Positions 1 to 6,440 are shown, counted from the stretch's first letter. The stretch is 6,657 bases of DNA from Herminiimonas sp. (GCA_014377155.1 JACMQD010000189.1:1-6657); one strand, 5' to 3'. Notes: generated from the sequence alone by a model not told the origin. A program made the numbers and translations.

Positions 1-264
1 CCACTCTTTTTTTTCGAGCAAGTCGAGCAGGCGAACCAGTGTCGGGCTCTCGATGCCAAGCTTGCGCGCCAGTTCGGTCTGCATCAGGCCCTCCGGATGG
101 CGGTGCAGCTGCACCAGAACCTGACGCTGTGAAAGGCTCAGGCCAAACGGCTTGAGCATGAGATTCATTTCATAGCGCCAGGCACGCGACACATCGCCGA
201 TGGCTTGTCCCATCTTGCGCTGGCCTTCGATCTCGGGTTTATCTTTGTGCTGTGGCGGCTTCAC
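1..264 (-). CDS. MarR-family transcriptional regulator, N-terminal part (cut by left edge)
   Basis: Reading the minus strand from a GTG at 264-262 gives 88 open codons to the window edge, so only the N-terminal half to two thirds of a protein of usually 140-160 residues is present. The start of the winged helix-turn-helix is clear: the segment LSLSQRQVLVQLHRHPEG (about residues 42-59), then the helix-turn-helix with QTELARKLGIESPTLVR (residues 62-78) and LLDLLEKKEW before the wing. This is the classic MarR/SlyA pattern. The family consists of dimeric repressors that bind inverted repeats and release them on binding small aromatic compounds. The gene is divergent from an RND efflux operon and shares a promoter region with it that contains a perfect inverted repeat, so it probably represses both itself and the pump. 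The start is uncertain: the GTG has no obvious Shine-Dalgarno, and an ATG at codon 18 (213-211) is the alternative. An A8 tract lies in the last visible codons. Confidence 0.9.
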   Translation of the reverse strand, partial: MKPPQHKDKPEIEGQRKMGQAIGDVSRAWRYEMNLMLKPFGLSLSQRQVLVQLHRHPEGLMQTELARKLGIESPTLVRLLDLLEKKEW

Positions 265-305
265 TAGTGGGCAAAAATTCGGTGAAACAATCTTATGTTA
301 TGCTA

Positions 306-326
306 TTTGTTAGTATAGCTAACAAA
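306..326. promoter_or_regulatory. Probable MarR operator (perfect inverted repeat)
   Basis: Two perfect 8-bp arms, TTTGTTAG (306-313) and CTAACAAA (319-326), flank a 5-bp spacer TATAG. The size and symmetry (21 bp, arm centres about 13 bp apart) suit a MarR dimer. It lies in the divergent gap between the MarR-type gene and the efflux operon and covers the likely -10 box of the regulator. Function as the operator of the adjacent regulator is inferred from position and symmetry. Confidence 0.75.
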
Positions 327-339
327 ACATCCGGAGCAA
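312..339 (-). promoter_or_regulatory. Candidate sigma-70 promoter for the marR-type gene
   Basis: On the minus strand, TTGCTC (339-334, 4 of 6 to the -35 consensus) is followed after 16 bp by TATACT (317-312, 5 of 6 to the -10 consensus). The -10 box lies inside the inverted repeat at 306-326, so a bound dimer would block it, consistent with autorepression. I found no equally good plus-strand promoter for the efflux genes. Weak -10-like hexamers (TATGCT at 299, TAGTAT at 311) occur in the same stretch, so that promoter is probably here too but cannot be fixed. Confidence 0.5.
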
Positions 340-414
340 ACTGTCGATAGCCGTGGCACGGATTTCGTTCACGCGAGCTGCCGTTGGCATTCCGATTATC
401 TTCATCCACACGCT

Positions 415-1569
415 ATGCACGCACTATTCAAATATTCTTTAACTGGGGCGGGCGTACTTGCAGCCGGCGCCGCGGTTTATGTTGCAGCCAAGGGCAAGCC
501 AGAGCCCGCAACCAAACCGCCACGTGAACAAGTCCAGGTCGTCAAGACCGCCACTGCGTTGAAAAAATCGGTACCGATCATCGTCAGCGCAAATGGTTAT
601 GTCACGGCAATCAATACAGTCGACGTCCGGCCTCAGATCCAAAACGTGGTGCGTACAGTGCATGTTACCGAAGGCCAGGACGTCAAAGCCGGTCAACTTC
701 TATTTACGCTCGACCAACGCAGTGACCTGTCGAGTCTCGCCAATGCCGAAGCACAAGTGGCGCGCGTGCGTGCCGATCTGGCCGATGCAGAAGCGACCCT
801 TCAGCGTAACCAGGAACTCTTGAGCAAGGGTTTCGTCTCGCAGGCGGTGGTCGACACGGCGCGCAACAAGGCCGACTCCCTGCGCGCCTCCCTGAAAGGA
901 AATCAGGTTGCGGTCCAGTCTGGCAACATTACGCTAGGCTTCAATCAGATCAAGGCCGGTATCAGCGGCCGGATCGGTGCCATCGGCGTCTTTCCAGGTA
1001 GTCTGGCACAGCCTGCCGGCACGCCGATGCTGACCATTTCGCAAATTGATCCGGTTGCCGTGACCTTTGCCGTGCCAGAGCGTGAACTCGCTTATATCGT
1101 TGCCAGCTATCCGAAGCGCGACGCGCCGGTCGTGGCAACGTTGTCCAACAACGAGGAAATCAATGGCAAGCTGGTTTTCATCGATAGCACCGCCGATGTC
1201 AAGAGCGGCAGCATCAAGATGAAAGCGCAGTTTCTGAACAGCGACCGCAAGATGTGGCCGGGCTCGTTCGTGACGGTGCGCATGGTGTCGCGCACGCTGC
1301 CGGATGCGGTCGTCATTCCATCGCAATCGATTGTGACCGGCCCGCTTGAAAAATTCGTCTACACGGTGCAAACCGACAGTACCGTCAAGATGCAAAAGGT
1401 CACCGTGGTCGATATACAGAACGAGCAGGCGGCGGTCGAGGGGCTGATCGCCGGCACTCGCATCGTCGTCGAAGGTACGCAAAACCTGCGGCCAGGCGGC
1501 AAGATTCGGGATGTCGACAGGCCAGGAGCGCCAGTGGCGGCGGTTAAAGAGGCGAAAGCACTGCCCTAG
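415..1569 (+). CDS. RND efflux periplasmic adaptor (membrane-fusion protein, MdtA/AcrA type)
   Basis: 384 residues, normal for the HlyD/AcrA/MdtA family. It would link the inner-membrane pump to an outer-membrane channel in the periplasm. Residues about 8-25 form one hydrophobic segment with no lipobox cysteine, so it is probably held by an uncleaved anchor or has a Sec signal rather than being a lipoprotein. The two lipoyl half-motifs are visible at about 66-100 (VRPQIQNVVRTVHVTEGQDV, then GQLLFTLD) and 179-210 (IKAGISGRIGAIGVFPGS). They flank an alpha-hairpin at about 101-170 rich in Ala, Gln and charged residues. The beta-barrel spans about 211-290 (IDPVAVTFAVPE through WPGSFVTVRM) and the membrane-proximal domain about 292-366 (VVIPSQSIVTGP; VEGLIAGTRIVVEGTQNLRPGG). 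ATG 415 is the only start in this frame after the stop at 316, yet it has no clear Shine-Dalgarno. The pump gene follows after 126 bp and both are likely under control of the divergent MarR regulator. The substrate cannot be told from sequence. Confidence 0.95.
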   Translation: MHALFKYSLTGAGVLAAGAAVYVAAKGKPEPATKPPREQVQVVKTATALKKSVPIIVSANGYVTAINTVDVRPQIQNVVRTVHVTEGQDVKAGQLLFTLDQRSDLSSLANAEAQVARVRADLADAEATLQRNQELLSKGFVSQAVVDTARNKADSLRASLKGNQVAVQSGNITLGFNQIKAGISGRIGAIGVFPGSLAQPAGTPMLTISQIDPVAVTFAVPERELAYIVASYPKRDAPVVATLSNNEEINGKLVFIDSTADVKSGSIKMKAQFLNSDRKMWPGSFVTVRMVSRTLPDAVVIPSQSIVTGPLEKFVYTVQTDSTVKMQKVTVVDIQNEQAAVEGLIAGTRIVVEGTQNLRPGGKIRDVDRPGAPVAAVKEAKALP

Positions 1570-1579
1570 AAGATGTTGT

Positions 1580-1699
1580 ATGGCGAAGTGGATAGATGCG
1601 CCGCGCAGTCAGCAGAAATTTTGCGGCCCGACTGCAATCCGCACAGTTAACCCCGTCATCACGCTGATCGTGGTGGTGATAACCAGATTACTCCCGTGA
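1580..1699 (+). CDS. Possible 39-residue coupling ORF / small protein ahead of the pump
   Basis: A short ORF starts at ATG 1580 with a good Shine-Dalgarno, AGAAGA at 1568-1573, about 7 nt before the start and overlapping the stop codon of the adaptor gene. It ends in TGA 1697-1699, which overlaps the GTG start of the pump (GTGA). The peptide begins MAKWIDAPRSQQKF and ends in a hydrophobic stretch NPVITLIVVVITRLLP (residues 24-39), too short for a usual membrane helix. The pump start itself has no well-placed Shine-Dalgarno, so ribosomes ending here could restart on it. ATA, AGA and TTA codons near the end are unlike the neighbouring genes, so this may be only a leader-type coupling ORF or chance. 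I do not recognise it as a known family. Confidence 0.25.
   Translation: MAKWIDAPRSQQKFCGPTAIRTVNPVITLIVVVITRLLP
1657..1675 (+). other. Possible RNA hairpin upstream of the pump start
   Basis: CATCACG (1657-1663) can pair with CGTGGTG (1669-1675) across a 5-nt loop, seven pairs including one G-U wobble. It lies 20 nt upstream of the GTG start of the pump, in the adaptor-pump gap, and covers the first part of the only GGTGGTGAT stretch that could act as a distant ribosome site. It could lower pump translation unless opened by ribosomes crossing the short ORF. Chance cannot be excluded for a stem of this size. Confidence 0.25.
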
Positions 1700-4600
1700 A
1701 TATTTCGGAACTCTGCATTCGGCGTCCGGTCATGACCGTGCTGCTCTCGATCGCCATCATGGTCGTCGGCGCGTTCGCCTATAACAATCTGCCGATCTCG
1801 GCCCTGCCAAGCTACAACACGCCGGTCATCAATGTCACAGGCGCATTGCCCGGCGCGAGCCCGGAAATCATGGCCGCTTCCGTGGCGACGCCGCTGGAGA
1901 AACAATTTTCCACCATTCCGGGACTGGCGACGATCAGTTCCAGCAATACGCTGGGTAACACCTCTATCACACTGGAATTCAATTCTGATCGCGACATCGA
2001 TGCCGCCGCGGTCGATGTGCAGGCAGCGCTGCTGCGCGCGCAGCGTACTTTGCCGCCGGAGATGACGTCATTGCCGGCGTACCGCAAAGTCAATCCGGCG
2101 GATGCGCCGGTCTTGCTGCTGGCGTTGACGTCACCGTCGATATCGCTGTCGGACCTGAACGAATTTGCGGAAAACCTGATTGCACCGTCGCTGTCGACCA
2201 TCGACGGAGTGGCGCAGGTGGTGGTATATGGCCAACGCCGCTACGCCGTACGTGTCAAAGTCAAGCCCGACGAACTGGCGGCGCGCAACATGACACTCGA
2301 TGAACTGGCGGCCAACCTGCGCTCGGCCAATGCCAACAGTCCGGTCGGTGTGCTTGATGGACCACGCCAGAGTCTGACCCTGCAAGCCAACAAACAGCTG
2401 CCCAATGCCCAGGCTTTCAGTGAACTTATCATTAACAGCAAAGATGGCTTGACGACCCGTCTGCGTGAAGTGGCGTCGGTAGAGGACAGCGTGGAATCTG
2501 CCAAGAGCGGCAGCTGGGTCAATGGCGAGTCGTCGATCGTGCTGGCAGTGCAGCGCCAGCCGAATGCCAATACCGTAGCCGTAGTCGATGCCGTCAAAGC
2601 TACCATGCCGCGCTTTCGTGATCAGTTGCCGGCATCGGTACAGGTACGCGAGCTCAACGACCGGTCGATGTCGATTCGCGAAGCGATCCACGATGTCAAA
2701 ATCACGCTGGGGCTGACTATTTTCCTGGTGGTGATGGTGATCTTTCTGTTCCTTAAACGCCTTACCGCCACTGCGATCCCGGTCATGTCACTGCCGATTT
2801 CGCTGATCGGATGCTGCGCATTGATGTATTGGCTCGGCTACAGTCTCAACAATATTTCACTGCTCGGCATCACCATCGCGGTCGGTCTCGTGGTCGACGA
2901 CGCGATCGTCATGCTGGAAAATATCGTGCGCCATATCGAGGAAGGCATGTCGCCGCTGGAAGCCTCGCTCAAGGGCTCACGCGAAGTCGGGTTCACGATC
3001 ATGTCGATTTCGATTTCGCTGGTCGCGGTGTTCATCCCGATTTTTTTTATGCCGGGCGTGATCGGCTTGATGTTCAGGGAATTCGCCGCGGTGGTATCGC
3101 TGGCGATCATGGTGTCGGCGCTGGTTTCGCTGACACTGGTGCCGATGCTGTGCAGCCGCTATCTGAATCCGGAAACCCATCAGAAGGACAACTGGCTGGG
3201 ACGCACTTTCGAGCGCGGGTTCAATGCGGTTCTGAGACGCTACACGCGTGGGCTGGACTGGTGCCTGGCGCACAACGTCATGGTGCTGATCGTCGCGTTG
3301 GCGACGTTCGCACTGACCGCGTTACTGTTCGCCGGTATTCCAAAGGGCTTCTTCCCGGTGGAAGATATCGGCCAGATCAGCGGCTCCGTCGAAGGTCCGC
3401 AGGACGTCTCGTATCCGGCCATGGTCGGCTTGGTAAAAAAGGCTGCCGCGATCATCGAACGCGACCCCAACGTCGTCAGCGTCACCTCGCGCGTGACCGG
3501 TACCAACACCGGCAACCTGTTCATCGGCCTCAAGCCGAAAGACCAACGCAAGTCCATGGACGGTGTTATGGAAGGCTTGCGGAAAAGTGTCGGTAGCGTG
3601 CCGGGCTTGTCGGTATTTCTGACGCCGGTGCAGAACCTGCGCCTGGGTGGGCGCGCCAGCAAGAGTCGCTTCCAGTATGTACTGCAAAGCATTCGGGCCG
3701 ACGAACTGAGCAGTTGGGCAGAGCAGTTGCAGGTCAGGATGCGTGCTGATCCGATTTTCCGCGACGTCACGTCGGATTCACAACTGCGCGGCCTGCAAGC
3801 GGTGGTCGATATCAATCGCGACCGCGCCAATGCGGCCGGGGTGCAGATTGCCGATATTCGCACCGCGATGTACAGCGCATTCGGTGACCGGCAGGTATCG
3901 ACCATTTTCACCAGCAGTAATAGCTATCAGGTGATTTTGCAGGATGGCAACTCGGGCTCGCAGGACGAGGCTGACCTCAACAAGATTTATGTGCGCAGCA
4001 ATACCGGCGCGCTGGTGCCGTTGTCAGGCGTGGCATCGGTGTCGCGCGAAGCCGGCGCGGTATCGGTCAATCACCAAGGCCAATTGCAGGCGGTGACCGT
4101 ATCATTCAATCTGGCGCCGGACGTGCCGCTGGGTGACGCCAGCGCCCGGATCGATCAAATCAAGGCTTCGTTGCAGCTACCGCCGAGCATCATCACCTCT
4201 TACGCGGGCGATGCTGCGGTGTTCCAGTCGTCGCAAGGTAGCCAGATCGCGTTGCTGGTGATGGCGGTGGTTGTCATCTATATCTTGCTTGGCGTGCTGT
4301 ATGAAAGCTACATTCATCCATTGACGATCCTTGCCGGTCTGCCCTCGGCTGCAGTCGGCGCATTGCTGGCGCTGAAACTGTTTAATTTCGAACTGACGTT
4401 GATCGCCACCATTGGCATCCTGATGCTAATCGGTATCGTCAAGAAAAACGCGATCATGATGATCGATTTCGCACTCGACGCACAGCGCAGCGACGGCGCC
4501 CGGGCGCACGATGCGATTCGCATGGCGTGTATTCTGCGGTTTCGCCCGATCATGATGACGACGCTGGCAGCCCTGATGGGCGCAATCCCGATTGCGCTGG

Positions 4601-4785
4601 GATTAGGTGCCGGCGCCGAATTGCGGCAGCCGCTCGGCGTTGCCATCGTCGGCGGATTGCTTGTGTCGCAGGTCATTACACTGTTCATCACGCCGGTCAT
4701 TTTTCTGGCGCTGGACCGGTTCAGCGGCACTGGTCCTTTGCAGTTCGAAGCGGACCAGCGCGTACAGGTACAACCGGCCCCCTGA
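1696..4785 (+). CDS. RND multidrug efflux pump, inner-membrane permease (MdtB/MdtC type)
   Basis: 1029 residues, full length for a hydrophobe/amphiphile RND transporter, a proton-driven trimeric exporter of the inner membrane. The start MNISELCIRRPVMTVLLS matches the family N-terminus, and GTG 1696 is the only start after the in-frame stop at 1648. Layout: TM1 about 12-30; first periplasmic porter/docking loop about 38-333; TM2-TM6 about 336-485; TM7 about 527-546 followed by GFFPVEDIGQI (551-561); second periplasmic loop about 563-848; TM8-TM12 about 851-1003. The proton-relay acids are present in TM4 as the DD pair 401-402 (GLVVDDAIVMLENI), and the relay lysine in TM10 within GIVKKNAIMMIDFA (K916/K917). 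The GAELRQPLGVAIVGGLLVSQ motif near 973-992 and the KKNAIMMIDFAL form resemble MdtB/MdtC rather than AcrB. Only one permease gene is present, so it need not form an MdtBC-like heterotrimer. It follows the adaptor gene and is convergent with the next gene. The substrate is unknown. Confidence 0.97.
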   Translation: MNISELCIRRPVMTVLLSIAIMVVGAFAYNNLPISALPSYNTPVINVTGALPGASPEIMAASVATPLEKQFSTIPGLATISSSNTLGNTSITLEFNSDRDIDAAAVDVQAALLRAQRTLPPEMTSLPAYRKVNPADAPVLLLALTSPSISLSDLNEFAENLIAPSLSTIDGVAQVVVYGQRRYAVRVKVKPDELAARNMTLDELAANLRSANANSPVGVLDGPRQSLTLQANKQLPNAQAFSELIINSKDGLTTRLREVASVEDSVESAKSGSWVNGESSIVLAVQRQPNANTVAVVDAVKATMPRFRDQLPASVQVRELNDRSMSIREAIHDVKITLGLTIFLVVMVIFLFLKRLTATAIPVMSLPISLIGCCALMYWLGYSLNNISLLGITIAVGLVVDDAIVMLENIVRHIEEGMSPLEASLKGSREVGFTIMSISISLVAVFIPIFFMPGVIGLMFREFAAVVSLAIMVSALVSLTLVPMLCSRYLNPETHQKDNWLGRTFERGFNAVLRRYTRGLDWCLAHNVMVLIVALATFALTALLFAGIPKGFFPVEDIGQISGSVEGPQDVSYPAMVGLVKKAAAIIERDPNVVSVTSRVTGTNTGNLFIGLKPKDQRKSMDGVMEGLRKSVGSVPGLSVFLTPVQNLRLGGRASKSRFQYVLQSIRADELSSWAEQLQVRMRADPIFRDVTSDSQLRGLQAVVDINRDRANAAGVQIADIRTAMYSAFGDRQVSTIFTSSNSYQVILQDGNSGSQDEADLNKIYVRSNTGALVPLSGVASVSREAGAVSVNHQGQLQAVTVSFNLAPDVPLGDASARIDQIKASLQLPPSIITSYAGDAAVFQSSQGSQIALLVMAVVVIYILLGVLYESYIHPLTILAGLPSAAVGALLALKLFNFELTLIATIGILMLIGIVKKNAIMMIDFALDAQRSDGARAHDAIRMACILRFRPIMMTTLAALMGAIPIALGLGAGAELRQPLGVAIVGGLLVSQVITLFITPVIFLALDRFSGTGPLQFEADQRVQVQPAP
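4730..4758. repeat. Inverted repeat in the 3' end of the pump gene
   Basis: CTGGTCC (4730-4736) and GGACCAG (4752-4758) are perfect 7-bp arms around a 15-nt loop. It lies within the last 20 codons of the pump, about 35 bp beyond the stop of the convergent VWA gene. As the two genes are only 7 bp apart, terminators for either must overlap coding sequence. No T-run follows on either strand, so I do not call it an intrinsic terminator. Confidence 0.25.
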
Positions 4786-4792
4786 CCTGCTA

Positions 4793-6322
4793 TCAGAATC
4801 GCTTGAACTTGCTGATCATCTTGTCCAAAGCCGACGAATTTGCACTCTGGCCGGAATTGCCGTGCGCGCTGCGACCCTGGTATGGATCGGGATAGGCGGG
4901 CTGCTGGCCGGCGTATCCTGGAGCGTAGGCTGGTGGCCGTGCCGGGTAGGCTGGTTGGCTTGCGTGAGCTGAATGCGCGCCGAACGATTGCATTTGCTGG
5001 TAGGTCGATTGTCCACCATGTACTGCATGGCCGTAGGTCTGCGGCGACGGTTGGTTGCCCTGAGCCAGACTTTCCTTGTGGGATCGAACTGCAGCAATGT
5101 CGATGGCAAGCGGCGCAGTGCAGAATTCCCGGTAACTTGCGCCCCAGCGTGCTTTATGATGCTGAAAATAATGCGCGTAGCTTTCCGGTGTCAGTTCGGT
5201 GCCCAGCATATTCTGCAACGTCTGTTTGGTGAATGGTACCGATTCATCCATCGCATCGAGGTCATGTGGAAATATCGCCGCGCACAGATTCGAGACCAGC
5301 CACATACCTTCGCTGTAGGGCAGGGCAGGGCCTTGATCCTTCAGTACCTCGCGCTTCTCGGCCGCAAAGTCATCCAGTTCAGCCGTAAACGGCGCTCTTT
5401 CTTCAATCTCTTTCATCCAGTTTGCATCCTCGTCCTGGTTGGTGCAACTCAAAAATGTGAACGGATTTTGTTGCGGATCGCGGCGATTGAGGATCAGTTG
5501 TTCGACCGGACCCGGACCGGAGTTGGGCACGCCATCGGTAAGGAAATAAAACGCGTTTTGACCGCTCGACCCCTGAAATGCCTGCTGCAATTTTTCGGCG
5601 CTAGGGGTTGTGCCGCGTGGATACGTGCGGAAGGCGCTGGAAAGCGCCGTATGGGCTTCGCGCATGAACTGCTCAGGGGTTTTGCCGGTATGGCTCAGGC
5701 GGATTTCGTCCGGCCGGTTAAGGAACGACACTGACAATTCATCGCTGGGAATGAACGCCAGGATTTCCGTCATTTTCATCAGACGTTGCTCGGCTTCCTG
5801 CCAGCGCGTCATCATGTGTCCCTGCGCGTTTCTGACGTCTGAATGGTCGTTCATCGAGCCACTGTCATCGACGATGAACTTGAGCTTGTATTCGGATAGC
5901 GCCAGCAATTTGTTGACCATGCCTAGTGGTACTTCGTGGCGTACGAAATAGTTGGTCAGGCGGTCCAGCAAATCGCCACCATCTAATCCCTTGACGTTGA
6001 ATTTCTCCAGATATTCCGGATCCTGCATGATTTCGATCGACGCTTCGGTCGATTCCGAAAGCTTCATTTCCTGACTGGTATGCGCAGCTTGTACCGCCGA
6101 CGCATCGAACACATCGTCGGTCGAGGAAATAATCGCCAAGGCCAGGTCGGGTCGCGCGACCGTGCTGACAGGTTGGTGGGTTTGGTTTTGGAAATTTTCG
6201 TAGGCTGGATTTTTTTTCATAACGCCTGAAACGAAAATATATTTGGACGGCTTCTCGGCAGGCGCCGAAGCGGCACCGGCGTGATGAAAGGAACTGCTTG
6301 CGGCACTTTGCACGGGATTCAT
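4793..6322 (-). CDS. Von Willebrand factor A (VWA) domain protein, cytoplasmic, function unknown
   Basis: 509 residues. No signal peptide or membrane segment is seen, so it is probably cytoplasmic. Residues 1-34 are Ser/Ala-rich and low in acidic residues; 35-140 are a mixed charged region. The VWA domain begins at about 145 with YKLKFIVDDSGSMND, which contains the MIDAS motif DxSxS (D152, S154, S156). The threonine site is in RGTTPS (T238/T239) and the late MIDAS acid in FYFLTDGVPN (D263), so metal-dependent ligand binding looks intact. A helical extension follows to about 425 (LPYSEGMWLVSNLCAAIFPHD region). The tail, 425-495, is low-complexity, rich in Gln, Gly, His, Pro and Tyr with three PAY units (457, 464, 475), and ends in a basic segment LDKMISKFKRF. 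The start is supported by AAAGG (6334-6330) 7 nt upstream and by the TATAAT promoter; M35 (6220-6218) is an alternative start with AGG before it. No MoxR ATPase or other usual VWA partner lies nearby. VWA domains act as protein-binding or assembly modules; no specific role can be assigned. Confidence 0.9.
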   Translation of the reverse strand: MNPVQSAASSSFHHAGAASAPAEKPSKYIFVSGVMKKNPAYENFQNQTHQPVSTVARPDLALAIISSTDDVFDASAVQAAHTSQEMKLSESTEASIEIMQDPEYLEKFNVKGLDGGDLLDRLTNYFVRHEVPLGMVNKLLALSEYKLKFIVDDSGSMNDHSDVRNAQGHMMTRWQEAEQRLMKMTEILAFIPSDELSVSFLNRPDEIRLSHTGKTPEQFMREAHTALSSAFRTYPRGTTPSAEKLQQAFQGSSGQNAFYFLTDGVPNSGPGPVEQLILNRRDPQQNPFTFLSCTNQDEDANWMKEIEERAPFTAELDDFAAEKREVLKDQGPALPYSEGMWLVSNLCAAIFPHDLDAMDESVPFTKQTLQNMLGTELTPESYAHYFQHHKARWGASYREFCTAPLAIDIAAVRSHKESLAQGNQPSPQTYGHAVHGGQSTYQQMQSFGAHSAHASQPAYPARPPAYAPGYAGQQPAYPDPYQGRSAHGNSGQSANSSALDKMISKFKRF

Positions 6323-6353
6323 GTGTTGACCTTTGGATTAAAAAAAAGTGCTA

Positions 6354-6381
6354 ATTATACAACTAATTATCATTATGATAA
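6354..6381 (-). promoter_or_regulatory. Sigma-70 promoter of the VWA gene
   Basis: On the minus strand a perfect TATAAT (6359-6354) is preceded by TTATCA (6381-6376, 4 of 6 to the -35 consensus) with a 16-bp spacer. Transcription would begin near 6347, leaving a leader of about 25 nt with the AAAGG ribosome site. The -35 box and the spacer fall within the A/T palindrome described separately, so the promoter is likely regulated. Confidence 0.7.
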
Positions 6382-6383
6382 TT
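6359..6383. promoter_or_regulatory. Putative Fur-type operator over the VWA promoter
   Basis: The 19-bp sequence AATTATCATTATGATAATT (6365-6383) is a perfect palindrome with 9-bp arms around one central base. Read on the minus strand it is a run of GATAAT-like hexamers (AATTAT, CATAAT, GATAAT). The 19-bp minus-strand window 6377-6359 matches the classical Fur consensus GATAATGATAATCATTATC at 13 of 19 positions by my hand count, including an unbroken 11-base block. It covers the -35 box and spacer and reaches the last base of the -10 box, the usual place for Fur repression. The site is visible; Fur binding is inferred, and A/T-rich promoter DNA raises the risk of a chance match. Confidence 0.5.
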
Positions 6384-6440
6384 TAAGTTAGCCCGTATTT
6401 TTTCCATGCTCAAAGGAAAACTCGATGGTCCGCGCCTGTT

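Noticed and set aside
934..1482. Minus-strand ORF of 182 codons opposite the adaptor gene
   Set aside because: His/Arg/Asp-rich antisense product without motifs; the plus-strand frame is a clear membrane-fusion protein.
1573..1650. 25-codon ORF starting at ATG 1573, in frame with the adaptor
   Set aside because: The ribosome site AGAAGA touches the ATG, leaving no proper spacing, and the product has no notable feature; ATG 1580 is better placed.
3041..3048. T8 tract in the pump gene as a phase-variation site
   Set aside because: It simply encodes Ile-Phe-Phe in a hydrophobic membrane helix, a common composition effect, with the frame intact on both sides.
2811..3596. Plus-strand ORF of 261 codons inside the pump gene
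   Set aside because: It is a frame-shifted shadow of the RND permease; its Arg/Gly/His-rich product is typical of out-of-frame GC-rich coding DNA.
3240..3911. Minus-strand ORF of 223 codons opposite the pump
   Set aside because: Antisense shadow with Arg/Ser/Thr-rich composition and no recognisable motif, fully covered by an unambiguous RND gene.
4973..5734. Plus-strand ORF of 253 codons within the VWA gene region
   Set aside because: It lies wholly opposite the VWA coding sequence, and its translation shows no domain pattern; the minus-strand frame has a clear VWA/MIDAS sequence, promoter and ribosome site.
6400..6420. TTTTCC / GGAAAA inverted repeat after the AidB-like gene as a terminator
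   Set aside because: The 6-bp stem is mostly A-T with a 9-nt loop and lacks a GC core, so it is too weak to call an intrinsic terminator.
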